DNA of 35,868 nt, from NCBI GenBank assembly GCA_012728855.1, contig JAAYEH010000172.1, forward strand, positions 1 through 35,868, read 5' to 3'. The notes under the pieces were generated by a model that saw only the letters and a list, made by a program, of their open reading frames with translations, searched no databases and had not been told where the DNA came from. Source of the DNA: Rhodopirellula sp. Lineage in GTDB: Bacteria > Planctomycetota > Planctomycetia > Pirellulales > Thermoguttaceae. Below, one piece after another: positions 25,061-33,614 of this stretch. Within the stretch, counting starts at the first letter, position 1. The number at the start of each line of letters is the position of its first letter. The translations under genes were made by a program, and so were the position numbers.

Positions 25061-26164
25061 GTGCGAATCGCTTTCATCATCACCCGAACGGACGTTGTCG
25101 GCGGGGCCCAGATCCACGTCCGCGATTTGTCAACGGCGCTGAGGGCGGCCGGCCACGACGCCGTCGTCGTTGGCGGCGCCGACGGGCCACTGGCGGATCA
25201 ACTGCGAGAACGGGGCGTTCCTTTCTATTCGCTGCGCCATCTCACCCGGCCGGTTGGACCGCTTGAAGACGCCCGTTGCATCCTTGAACTTCGGCGGACC
25301 CTGCGTAAGATTCAGCCCGACATCATTTCCACCCACTCCACGAAGGCCGGATTCATCGGGCGAATCGCCGGCAAGACCCTCGGGATTCCGACGCTGTTCA
25401 CGGCACACGGCTGGGGGTTCACCGAGGGGCGGCCCCCCTTGCAGTCGCTCGCGTTCTGGGCCGTCGAGCGAGCCACGGCGGCATGGGCGGCGCGGATCAT
25501 CACGGTCTGCGAGTCGGACCGTCTGGCCGCCGCTCGCACCCATCTGGCCACGCGCAATCACCTGGTCACGATTCACAACGCGATGCCCGACGTCGGCGAG
25601 ACACTTCGGGCAAACCCCGAACCGTCGCCGCCACGGTTGGTGATGGTCGCTCGGCTCTCGACCTGGAAAGACCAGCCGACGCTGCTCAGCGCCTTGGCCG
25701 AGTTGAAGGATCTCGATTGGCGGCTCGATCTCGTTGGAGACGGTCCCCTGCGCGGAGAGGTCGAAGCGTTGGTGGACACGTTGGGACTCGCATCGAAAGT
25801 GGGTTTCCTCGGCTTGCGCCTCGATGTGCCCGAACTGCTCGCGGAGGCGCAGATATTTGTGCTCATCAGCAAGTGGGAGGGTTTTCCCCGTTCCATCCTG
25901 GAGGCGATGCGAGCCGGTCTGCCGGTGGTGGCGTCGGACGTGGGTGGGGTGAGGGAATCGGTAATCGACGGCGAGACCGGCTTTGTGATTCGCCGGGGAG
26001 ACACGGCCCGGCTGCAAGACTGCCTCGGCAAGCTCATCACGAATTCCGATCTGCGTGTCCGCATGGGCAAGGCCGGCCGGGCTCTCTATGAGAACCAGTT
26101 CACCTTCGACCGCCTGGTGAAGCGAAACACGGAGTTGTACGACTTGGTCCTCGAAAGGAGATAG
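25061..26164 (+). CDS. GT4-family glycosyltransferase
   Basis: A 367-residue GT-B fold glycosyltransferase. It begins MRIAFIITRTDVVGGAQIHV, with the GGAQ nucleotide-sugar-domain loop, and has the GT4 signature SKWEGFPRSILEAM followed by GLPVVASDVGGVRE in the C-terminal domain, where the EX7E-type acidic residues bind the donor. It should add one sugar to the growing lipid-linked repeat unit on the cytoplasmic face; donor and linkage are unknown. The GTG at 25061 is preferred because AAGGAG lies 7 nt upstream and the protein then starts at the first beta strand. An ATG at 25019 overlapping the previous stop would add 14 residues. Only one clear glycosyltransferase besides the priming enzyme lies in the operon, so others must be elsewhere. 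Confidence 0.9.
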   Translation: MRIAFIITRTDVVGGAQIHVRDLSTALRAAGHDAVVVGGADGPLADQLRERGVPFYSLRHLTRPVGPLEDARCILELRRTLRKIQPDIISTHSTKAGFIGRIAGKTLGIPTLFTAHGWGFTEGRPPLQSLAFWAVERATAAWAARIITVCESDRLAAARTHLATRNHLVTIHNAMPDVGETLRANPEPSPPRLVMVARLSTWKDQPTLLSALAELKDLDWRLDLVGDGPLRGEVEALVDTLGLASKVGFLGLRLDVPELLAEAQIFVLISKWEGFPRSILEAMRAGLPVVASDVGGVRESVIDGETGFVIRRGDTARLQDCLGKLITNSDLRVRMGKAGRALYENQFTFDRLVKRNTELYDLVLERR

Positions 26165-26166
26165 CA

Positions 26167-27069
26167 GTGATTCACCAGTTGGCAATCACAATCCCGACCG
26201 ACGTGACACGTTGCCCGCTCTGCGGCGACGCCGGCGGCCGGTTTCGCCGAAGGGGTTATTACGTGAAATGCCCGACGTGCAAAGTGGCCTTTCGGCCGCA
26301 GCACGCCTGCGATGCCAAGCTGGACGAATACTGGCAGGAGGAGTTCTGGTCGACCGAGGAGATCGAGAAGCGGAAACGGCGCGAGCCGGTGTTTCGCCAG
26401 GCCTTCGACGTCCTGCGCCATCACAAACCCGAAGCGGGGTCCGTGCTGGACATCGGTTGCGGCATCGGGACGTTTCTCGCCGTATGCCGGGAAGGGGGAT
26501 GGGACGTCACGGGTGTCGAGCCTTCTTCGACCGCGTGCGAGGTCGCGAAAAGCGAATATGGACTCGAACTGATCAACGCTCCGTTTTCGCCTTCTCTGTT
26601 CGAGGGAAAGAAGTTCGACGCGGTGTTTGCCGCCCAGGTACTCCATCACCTTCCCGATCCGGCGGCTTTCGCCGCCGATATCCATCGCGTGCTGGCGGAT
26701 GACGGCGTTCTCATCCTGCGAACACCGAACTCGATCGCTTTGGAGCCGAGTCTGCTGATGCAAGGTTTCCTTGGCAGGGATAACGGGTTCTTCTGCGGTC
26801 CGGCCCTCTATGTGTTTCACCCGGATACGCTCTCGATGCTCTTCAACCGCTTGGGCTTCCGTGAAGTTACGTTCGTCATTTCGCGGCCGTACTTGGAGAC
26901 GCCGCAACTTCCTTGGCGGTCCGGGCAGTCCCTCGCTCCGAACCTGAAACGGCTGGTGATAGCCGCCGTGAAACTAACGTCCTACGGCACGGTCGAGATC
27001 GCCCACAAACTGAGCAGGGGACGAACCTTGCTGGGGCCTTCGATCTTCGTTGTCGCCCGAAAGACTTAA
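26167..27069 (+). CDS. SAM-dependent methyltransferase with N-terminal zinc ribbon
   Basis: A 300-residue protein. Residues 16-38 contain CPLC and CPTC, a four-Cys zinc ribbon. The class I methyltransferase domain follows, with motif [12 protein letters not shown] (93-103), acidic strand-2 end VEPS, and the post-[12 protein letters not shown] segment. Related zinc-ribbon methyltransferases act on sugars or lipid-linked sugars in cell-surface clusters, so O-methylation of the polysaccharide is likely. It starts with GTG at 26167, GGAG 6 nt upstream, just 2 bp after the glycosyltransferase stop, so the two are coupled. Confidence 0.87.
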   Translation: MIHQLAITIPTDVTRCPLCGDAGGRFRRRGYYVKCPTCKVAFRPQHACDAKLDEYWQEEFWSTEEIEKRKRREPVFRQAFDVLRHHKPEAGSVLDIGCGIGTFLAVCREGGWDVTGVEPSSTACEVAKSEYGLELINAPFSPSLFEGKKFDAVFAAQVLHHLPDPAAFAADIHRVLADDGVLILRTPNSIALEPSLLMQGFLGRDNGFFCGPALYVFHPDTLSMLFNRLGFREVTFVISRPYLETPQLPWRSGQSLAPNLKRLVIAAVKLTSYGTVEIAHKLSRGRTLLGPSIFVVARKT

Positions 27070-27193
27070 TGACCCTTATGTTAGGCAACTTTTCCACGAG
27101 TGTTGGTGCGTTGTCGTACAGGAGTCCGTTGTTGCGACGATTACGACAATTCACAGTCCTTTTCTGACCCCCTCGGGATTCAGGAGGAGAATC

Positions 27194-27850
27194 ATGGGCA
27201 AGCACGTTTTGGAAGTCGTTCGCTACGTCTTTTCCCCGCACCTTGTCGTCGCTTTGGCCTACCGGTTCGGCTATTTCATTCACGATCAGGTGCTCTGGCG
27301 AGCGACGATCCACATCAAGAACCGTCCCAGGATCCATCCCACCGCCTCGATCCGGTGCGCGCACAACATCTACGTGGGCAACAACTCTCACATCAACCAC
27401 CTCTGCTGTGTGTGGGCCAGCAAGAACGCGAAGATTATTCTCGGCGACAATCTCCTCATGGGCCCGGGGGTCGGTCTATTCGCCAGCAACCACGGCATCC
27501 TCGCCGGCCAACCGATGACGTTTCAAGAGTGGAAGGAGGCGTCGATCGTGATCGGCGACGACGTGTGGCTGGGAGCGCATAGCGTGGTCACGGCCGGAAC
27601 CCACATCGCCAACGGCGTCATCGTCGCCGCCGGCGCCGTGGTGACCCGCAGCATTACCCAGGAAGGCGCGATCGTTGGGGGGATCCCGGCGAAGATCATC
27701 GGAAAAAGGCCCGAGGCCCCCGAGCGCGACAGCTACGTTCCAGACACTCGCAGGATCGCCGCCTTCACCCATGAGCACCATCCGGACGTCGTCGGGCCAA
27801 TCGCCGTAGGCGGTGAGGAAATCGCCGATGGCCACGCGGTCTTGCATTAG
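27194..27850 (+). CDS. Hexapeptide-repeat (LbH) O-acyltransferase
   Basis: A 218-residue left-handed beta-helix acyltransferase of the maltose/galactoside acetyltransferase type. Hexapeptide repeats run from about residue 47 ([16 protein letters not shown]) to 175. The catalytic His is His100 in FASNHGI, and [26 protein letters not shown] closes the coil. It should transfer an acetyl group from acetyl-CoA to a sugar of the repeat unit. The ATG at 27194 has AGGAGG 6 nt upstream. The 124-bp gap before it is the largest in the operon and holds an 8-bp inverted repeat (TTGTCGTA at 27111-27118, TACGACAA at 27142-27149). Confidence 0.9.
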   Translation: MGKHVLEVVRYVFSPHLVVALAYRFGYFIHDQVLWRATIHIKNRPRIHPTASIRCAHNIYVGNNSHINHLCCVWASKNAKIILGDNLLMGPGVGLFASNHGILAGQPMTFQEWKEASIVIGDDVWLGAHSVVTAGTHIANGVIVAAGAVVTRSITQEGAIVGGIPAKIIGKRPEAPERDSYVPDTRRIAAFTHEHHPDVVGPIAVGGEEIADGHAVLH

Positions 27851-27864
27851 GTGAAAGCGACGCC

Positions 27865-28758
27865 ATGAACTCGCCACGCAACGCCTTGACTATCGATGTC
27901 GAAGAGCATTTTCAGGTCCATGCCTTCGAGACCGTGGTGGACCGGTCCGACTGGGATCGGTATCCCAGCCGGGTTGTGGCCAACACCCGCCGTATTCTTC
28001 GCCTCCTCGCGGAATGGGAAGTCCATGCAACCTTCTTCGTCTTGGGCTGGGTTGCCGACCGGCATCCCGACCTGGTGAAGGAGATTGCCGCAGGCGGCCA
28101 CGAAATCGCCACGCACGGGTATTGGCACGAACTCATTTATCGGCAGACGACCGAGGAATTCGCCGCCGACCTGCGGCAATCGCTCGAGGCGATCGGGCGG
28201 GCGCTCCGTGGCCTGCAACCGGCGGGATATCGGGCACCGGCGTTTTCGATCACGAAGCGATCGCTGTGGGCTCTGGATGTCCTCCGCGATCATGGCATCG
28301 TTTACGACTCGAGCATCTTTCCTCTGGCCGCTCACGATCGCTACGGCATAGCCGACGCCGATCGCTTCGCCAAAAAGACCGCAAGCGGCGTGTGGGAATT
28401 CCCGGTCAGCACGATACGGATGGGCAAACAGAATCTGCCGGTGGCGGGCGGCGGATACTTCCGGCTCTATCCCCTCCGGCTCACGCGTTGGGCCATCCGT
28501 CGTCTGAATGCGCAAGGACATCCGGCAGTGATGTACCTTCATCCCTGGGAATTCGACCCGGATCAGCCTCGGATGGCCGATGCGCCCTGGCTTTCGCGCT
28601 TTCGCCATTACGTCAATCTACACAAAACGGAAAGCCGCCTGGCGGCATTGTTGAACGAATTCCAATTTGCGCCGATGTGCGAGATCTTCGGCGGCTATTG
28701 GAAGGCCGGGCAATCGGGGCCGGAGTTGTCGCTCGAGCGGAGTGTTTCCACCTGTTGA
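27865..28758 (+). CDS. Polysaccharide deacetylase, XrtA/PEP-CTERM-associated type
   Basis: A 297-residue NodB-fold deacetylase. The opening ALTIDVEEHFQVHAFE (about 7-22) is the hallmark of the deacetylases found with exosortase (XrtA/PEP-CTERM) exopolysaccharide loci. Metal ligands are Asp11 and His84/His88 in ATHGYWHE; GYRAPAFSI is the usual later motif, and the tail resembles DUF3473. It would remove N-acetyl groups from amino sugars. No signal peptide is seen, as usual for this subfamily. It starts 14 bp after the acyltransferase gene. The operon therefore encodes both an acyl-adding and an acetyl-removing enzyme. No exosortase is visible in the window. Confidence 0.92.
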   Translation: MNSPRNALTIDVEEHFQVHAFETVVDRSDWDRYPSRVVANTRRILRLLAEWEVHATFFVLGWVADRHPDLVKEIAAGGHEIATHGYWHELIYRQTTEEFAADLRQSLEAIGRALRGLQPAGYRAPAFSITKRSLWALDVLRDHGIVYDSSIFPLAAHDRYGIADADRFAKKTASGVWEFPVSTIRMGKQNLPVAGGGYFRLYPLRLTRWAIRRLNAQGHPAVMYLHPWEFDPDQPRMADAPWLSRFRHYVNLHKTESRLAALLNEFQFAPMCEIFGGYWKAGQSGPELSLERSVSTC

Positions 28759-28800
28759 CGCAGTACCGTATCGCAACGAAGGAAGATTAAGGGATCGTTT

Positions 28801-30363
28801 ATGCTCAGACATCGCGTTGCCAAGAGTCTCCTGTGGTCCTTTGCCGGCGCCGCGGGCCGCACCGTGCTGTACATGCTGGTGCTGGTCGTGCTGGCGCGGC
28901 TGCTGACGCCGGAGGATTTTGGCATCCTTGCCGCCGCGCTGATCGTGGTCCGCATCTCCAACATGTTCTCGCAGCTTGGGGTGGGCGCCGCGATTGTGCA
29001 GCGGGAGAAGCTTGACACGGTCCACGTGCGGACGGGAGTTACGCTGTCGGCGCTGTTTGGCGTCTTCTTCGGAGCGCTCGTCTGGTTTTCCGCGCCCGCG
29101 ATCGCCGCTTTCTTTCGGATTGAGGAACTCCGGGCCGTGCTCGAGGTCGTGTCGCTGATCTTCCCGGTACAGGCGCTGTCGGTCGTGGCGGACTCCCTCC
29201 TGCAACGCGAGTTGAAGTTCCGGCGAATTGCCTTGGCCGAACTGGCAGCGGTGGCGTTGGGCCCCGGGTTGACCGGGATTTCTCTGGCGCTGGCAGGTTG
29301 CGGCGTTTGGTCGTTGATCGGCGCGCAACTGGCCCAAACCACACTGCGGACGATTTTTCTCGTTGTCGCACGGCCGCATACGATGATGCCTTTGCTGGAT
29401 CGGCGGGCCGCGTGCGAACTCGTCTACTTTGGCACCGGGCAAACCGGTGGGCACATCTTTGCCTACCTGGCAGGGCAGGCCGACAACCTCGTCGTCGGGC
29501 GCTGGCTGGGGGCGGCGGCCTTGGGCGTCTACGGGCGGGCCCACCAGATCATGGTCAGTCCGGTCGCACTGTTTTGCTTGGCACGCGACAAGGTGCTCTT
29601 CTCGACGATGTCCACCATGCAATCGGACCCGGTCCGACTCGGCGACGCCTATCGGCGCGGCATTACCTTGACGGCCATTGTCGTTTTGCCCATCAGCGTG
29701 CTGCTCTGTGTCTTGACGCCGGAAGTGGTCGCGGTGCTTCTCGGCCCGGGGTGGTCGGCCGTGGTGCTGCCGGGCCAGATTCTGGCAATGGGGATTGTCC
29801 TGCAAAGCGGCCATCGCCTCAGCGATTCGGTGATCCGCGCTTCGGGCCGGGTCTATCACGGCGCGTTGCGGCAGGGGCTGTACGCGGCCTTGGTCATTCT
29901 GGGAACGTGGGTCGGACAGCATTGGGGCATCGGCGGAGCTGCGGCGGGCGTGCTGGCGGCGGTGTCGATCCATTATCTGATCATGGCGCAATTCACTCTC
30001 ACCATTACACGCGGGACGTGGTCGGGCTTCGTGGCTGCGCACCTGCCCAGCCTCGGATTGACGACAGTCGTCGGTTTGGCGGCCTGGACCACCGCCGGCC
30101 TGCTGCGAGGCCTGAGTCTGTCCCCGTTTGTCATATTGCCATTTACCTTGGCAGTGGCCGGCGTTCCCCTCCTGTTGGTCGTGCTGAGGCCGGAGTTCTT
30201 CCTGGGAGAGGACGCTGCGCGGGTGCTCAATCAATTTCGCAACCGTTTTCGGTCCTTTCGGACTTCTGTTCCAGAAAAGCCCCAAGTGTACGACGTCGAC
30301 CCGTCGGTTGAGTCTCCGGGTCTGGCCGTCGCATGTGATCCACCGGTGAGTTTGATTCGTTGA
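28801..30363 (+). CDS. Wzx-type polysaccharide flippase (MOP family)
   Basis: A 520-residue membrane protein with about twelve to fourteen hydrophobic helices. It belongs to the WzxC-like branch of the MOP flippases: an N-terminal LARLLTPEDFGILAAALIV segment, QLGVGAAIVQRE, then FGTGQTGGHIFAYLAGQADNLVVGRWLGAAALGVYGRA, all typical. It would move the lipid-linked repeat unit to the periplasmic face for the polymerase at 19196. The C-terminal tail of about 45 residues is hydrophilic. The start ATG follows AAGGGA, 42 bp after the deacetylase gene. Confidence 0.92.
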   Translation: MLRHRVAKSLLWSFAGAAGRTVLYMLVLVVLARLLTPEDFGILAAALIVVRISNMFSQLGVGAAIVQREKLDTVHVRTGVTLSALFGVFFGALVWFSAPAIAAFFRIEELRAVLEVVSLIFPVQALSVVADSLLQRELKFRRIALAELAAVALGPGLTGISLALAGCGVWSLIGAQLAQTTLRTIFLVVARPHTMMPLLDRRAACELVYFGTGQTGGHIFAYLAGQADNLVVGRWLGAAALGVYGRAHQIMVSPVALFCLARDKVLFSTMSTMQSDPVRLGDAYRRGITLTAIVVLPISVLLCVLTPEVVAVLLGPGWSAVVLPGQILAMGIVLQSGHRLSDSVIRASGRVYHGALRQGLYAALVILGTWVGQHWGIGGAAAGVLAAVSIHYLIMAQFTLTITRGTWSGFVAAHLPSLGLTTVVGLAAWTTAGLLRGLSLSPFVILPFTLAVAGVPLLLVVLRPEFFLGEDAARVLNQFRNRFRSFRTSVPEKPQVYDVDPSVESPGLAVACDPPVSLIR

Positions 30364-30397
30364 CTAGACAAGCCCCTTTCCGAACGGAGTTTCTAAG

Positions 30398-31252
30398 ATG
30401 GCGACAACCATGGACAGCAGCCCAACACTTATTCGGCCATACGGCGGCGCTTCGCCGGCATTGGTGCGGCAGCGCACGAGAACAGGCCAAGAGCAGTCGA
30501 ATTACTTTCGATGGAAGTCTCTGGTGGATCGCGGCCTGGCGGCGGCCTTGCTCATTCCCTGCCTTCCCATCATCGGCATTCTCGTGCTGCTGGTGCGTCT
30601 GACTTCTCGCGGCCCCGGGATGTACCGCCAGGCGAGGGTAGGCAAAGACGGGCGCGTGTTCCTCTTGTACAAGATCCGAACCATGGCGGTCGATGCGGAA
30701 TCGCGAACGGGCGCCGTGTGGAGTGGGCGCGATGATCCCCGCGTGACTCCCCTGGGTCGTCTGCTTCGCAGAACCCACCTCGACGAGTTTCCGCAATTGC
30801 TCAACGTGCTCAAGGGTGAAATGTCGCTGGTGGGGCCGCGTCCCGAACGCCCCGAGTTCGTCGACATTCTCAGTGGCGAGATATCCCGATACAGCGAGCG
30901 ATTGACGGTTCCACCCGGCATTACCGGTTTGGCGCAGCTCAATCTCCCGCCGGATTCCGACACCAACGATGTTCGCAGGAAGCTCCTGCTCGATCTCGAA
31001 TACCTGCAAGAGGCCGGATGGTTCCTCGACCTTCGCATCCTTCTTGCCACGAGTGGCCGCGTGCTGAAGTTATCAACTGTCGGTATTCTGGGCCTCAGTC
31101 GTCAGGTTCCCGCTGTCGTCGACGACGAGCTACTGTCCGTCGGCAAGACCACCCACATGGTGAACTCCGGCCATGTGGCGAAGAACATACGGTTCCCGTC
31201 AATCGCCCTCCAACGGCCGGCGCCGGTTGCAGGGCAAATGAGAGGAGAATGA
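30398..31252 (+). CDS. Priming sugar-phosphate transferase (polyprenyl glycosylphosphotransferase)
   Basis: A 284-residue protein of the WbaP/WcaJ family in its short form: a polar N-terminus, one membrane helix (about 44-68), then the catalytic domain. Motifs are KIRTM (92-96), DEFPQLLNVLKGEMSLVGPRPE (129-150) and PPGITGLAQL (about 172-181). It starts repeat-unit synthesis by transferring a sugar phosphate to undecaprenyl phosphate. The C-terminal 55 residues extend past the domain and show no motif. CGGAG lies 8 nt before the ATG. Its stop is 1 bp before the Wzc-like gene. Confidence 0.92.
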   Translation: MATTMDSSPTLIRPYGGASPALVRQRTRTGQEQSNYFRWKSLVDRGLAAALLIPCLPIIGILVLLVRLTSRGPGMYRQARVGKDGRVFLLYKIRTMAVDAESRTGAVWSGRDDPRVTPLGRLLRRTHLDEFPQLLNVLKGEMSLVGPRPERPEFVDILSGEISRYSERLTVPPGITGLAQLNLPPDSDTNDVRRKLLLDLEYLQEAGWFLDLRILLATSGRVLKLSTVGILGLSRQVPAVVDDELLSVGKTTHMVNSGHVAKNIRFPSIALQRPAPVAGQMRGE

Positions 31253-31253
31253 G

Positions 31254-33521
31254 ATGATTCAACAAGTTCACCATGGCGAAACCGCGGCTGGCGATATGCC
31301 GAGCGGTTTATTGTACGCGGACGTTCTGCGCGGCGCATGGCGGCGCAAAGGGCGCGTGTTGCTCGGCTTACTGCTTGGCCTGGTGGCCGGCGCTTTCTGC
31401 TGGGAGCACTGGCCGGCGACCTACGAGTCGCAGATGCAGCTCCTGGTAGTGAAGAGGAAGGTGCCCGATTCGAGCGTCGCCGGCGTGAGCCCGCAACTTC
31501 CGGAATATGATGACTACCTGTCGGCCCAGAAGGCCCTCTTGAGCAGTCCGCTGATTGTCCGCAAGGCCGTCGAAGGCCACCACCTCAGGCGGTTAGCGTC
31601 GCTCGAGTCGGAGGAAGATCCCGTCACGGCGATTATCGAATCGCTTAAAGTCACTGAAGAGTCCGGCGTGCTCTCCGGGCACGCCCTCTTGACGCTTGCC
31701 TACCGCAGCGGCGTACCCGAGGATTCCAAAGCGGTCTTGGAGGCGATCGTTGCCAGCTATCAGGCCTACCTCGCCGACACGCAAACCGGCGCCGTGGTGG
31801 AAGTGGAGAAGATCTTCACCCGCTGGAAGGATGAGGTTCAGCAGAGCATCGCCCAGACGCAGAATGCTTATCGAATGCTCCGCGAAACAACGCCCGCGGC
31901 CGAGTGGACCGGCAAGGGCGGCGTCAATCTGTCCGAAACGCGGCTGGCCCAACTCGAAGCAGAAATACTAACTCAGAATGTCCGCCGGACGGAACTTGAA
32001 CAGCGGCTGACGGCCCTCACGCAGGCCAAAGAGGCGGGGGCCAGCCACGAGGAACTGGCGCAGATCATTTCGCATTGGTCCGAACTTTGGCGCGCGCCGG
32101 TCCAGCAAGAGGCGAAAAGCAACGAAAGAATCGACGCGAACCTCCGCGCGGAATTGCTTTCGCTCAAGCTGCGAGAGCATGCCTTGCCAGCGTCGTACGG
32201 CCCGGCACATCCCGAAGTACGGGCGATTCGCGAGCAAGTCGGACTGGCCGAACAAATGCTGCTCCGCCAGGAGGAGGAAGAGAAGATGGAGCAAGCCGCG
32301 GTCACTCCGGTGAGCAGCACGGTCGTCGACTCATTGCCGGCCGATCCCGTCAAGACCTACTTCACGGCCCTCGAGAAGGACCTTCAGATCGCCGCCGAAC
32401 TCCAGCGGAGCCTTTCCGAGGCGGCCCGGGACGAAAAGGAGCGCGCTCGCCGGATCAACGATTTGAACGAAGACCTGGATACGCTTCGCCGCGAGATCAC
32501 CGGCGCCGAGAAGCTCGGGCAGCAAATCGTTCAACAGGTTCAAAGCTTCGGCGTGTTTCACGATTCGGACGTGTACCAAGCGCAAATCATCTCTCCGGCG
32601 GTCGCCGGGCGACTGGTGGCGCCTCTGCCGTCGCTGATGTTCCCTGTAGCGGCCTTTCTCGGCATACTCGTCGGAAGCGGCCTCGCCTACTCTGCCGAGG
32701 CGAAAGACCAAAGCTTCCGCACGCCGGCAGAAATCCGCGAGCGGCTCCGAGTGCCCGTGATCAGCCACACCGACTACTGCCGGATACCCTACCGCAGGAG
32801 ACGGCAAGCTTCGGGCAACGGCCAGACACTGTCTTCGGTGTTGGGAACCTATTTCATCCCGGATTCGGCCGCCGCGGAAGCGTACCGGCACGTCCGCTCG
32901 ATGCTCTGTTTCGGCGGCAATGGTCGGCCGAAGTCGGTGGTTCAGATTACGAGTCCGAACCGGGGTGACGGAGCGACTACGGTCGCCGCCAATCTGGCCG
33001 TTTCGTTCGCGCAGGCGGGCCGCCGTGTTGTCGTGGTGGACGCCGACCTTCGACGTCCGTCGCTGCACGACGTTTTCGGAGTGTCGCGCGAGGTTGGAAT
33101 GATGTCGGTGCTCACCGGACTGAGCGACCTGTCCGGCGCGATCCAGAGTACGAGTGTGAAAAACCTCAGTGTGCTTTGCTGCGAATCGGGAAGTGTCGAG
33201 TCGAGCGAACTGCTGAGTTCGGGCAAATTCAAGGGGCTCCTTGACGAGTTGCGCGGCCGGTTTGACTTTGTGCTGGTCGATACGCCACCCGTGCTGGGAC
33301 CGAGCGATGCCTGCACGGTGGCCCACCACGCGGACGTCGTCTTGCTCACCCTGCAGAATACGAAACACGCCCGCCCGGCGGCCGAACAGGCGGTTCAAAC
33401 CTTGACGGACCAGCAGGCCACGCTCGTTGGCGTCGTCGTCAATAATCCGGTGCCACACGGCAGTCGCAACCACGGCTACGTGATTCATCATCGGCAGTAT
33501 GCGATGGCTGCGCGCGACTAG
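31254..33521 (+). CDS. Wzc-like polysaccharide co-polymerase / BY-kinase with altered Walker A
   Basis: A 755-residue inner-membrane protein with a Wzz-type N-terminal domain (first helix about 33-50), long coiled-coil periplasmic part (about 190-430), second helix (about 461-480) and a cytoplasmic ATPase domain. The activation motif EAYRHVR is at 542-548. Walker A' is VVVVDADLRRP (592-602) and Walker B VLVDTPPV (673-680). Walker A is SPNRGDGATTVAANLA, so Ala574 replaces the lysine that binds ATP phosphates; the codon is GCG. The usual C-terminal tyrosine cluster is reduced to Tyr742 and Tyr749. It should control chain length and assembly of the polysaccharide with the flippase and polymerase, but its kinase activity is doubtful. 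The start ATG is 1 bp after the previous stop. Confidence 0.9.
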   Translation: MIQQVHHGETAAGDMPSGLLYADVLRGAWRRKGRVLLGLLLGLVAGAFCWEHWPATYESQMQLLVVKRKVPDSSVAGVSPQLPEYDDYLSAQKALLSSPLIVRKAVEGHHLRRLASLESEEDPVTAIIESLKVTEESGVLSGHALLTLAYRSGVPEDSKAVLEAIVASYQAYLADTQTGAVVEVEKIFTRWKDEVQQSIAQTQNAYRMLRETTPAAEWTGKGGVNLSETRLAQLEAEILTQNVRRTELEQRLTALTQAKEAGASHEELAQIISHWSELWRAPVQQEAKSNERIDANLRAELLSLKLREHALPASYGPAHPEVRAIREQVGLAEQMLLRQEEEEKMEQAAVTPVSSTVVDSLPADPVKTYFTALEKDLQIAAELQRSLSEAARDEKERARRINDLNEDLDTLRREITGAEKLGQQIVQQVQSFGVFHDSDVYQAQIISPAVAGRLVAPLPSLMFPVAAFLGILVGSGLAYSAEAKDQSFRTPAEIRERLRVPVISHTDYCRIPYRRRRQASGNGQTLSSVLGTYFIPDSAAAEAYRHVRSMLCFGGNGRPKSVVQITSPNRGDGATTVAANLAVSFAQAGRRVVVVDADLRRPSLHDVFGVSREVGMMSVLTGLSDLSGAIQSTSVKNLSVLCCESGSVESSELLSSGKFKGLLDELRGRFDFVLVDTPPVLGPSDACTVAHHADVVLLTLQNTKHARPAAEQAVQTLTDQQATLVGVVVNNPVPHGSRNHGYVIHHRQYAMAARD

Positions 33522-33614
33522 CGTCGAGGAGACGAAGAAGGGGCGATGGCACCGAGGGCATGCTCTCGCAAACCTTCCTTGATAATTGAGCGATCAATGA
33601 AAGGATTGGGGTAG

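Noticed and set aside
28618..30285. A 555-codon minus-strand frame.
   Set aside because: It is the antisense of the flippase gene, and the translation is Gln/Arg/His-rich without any domain.
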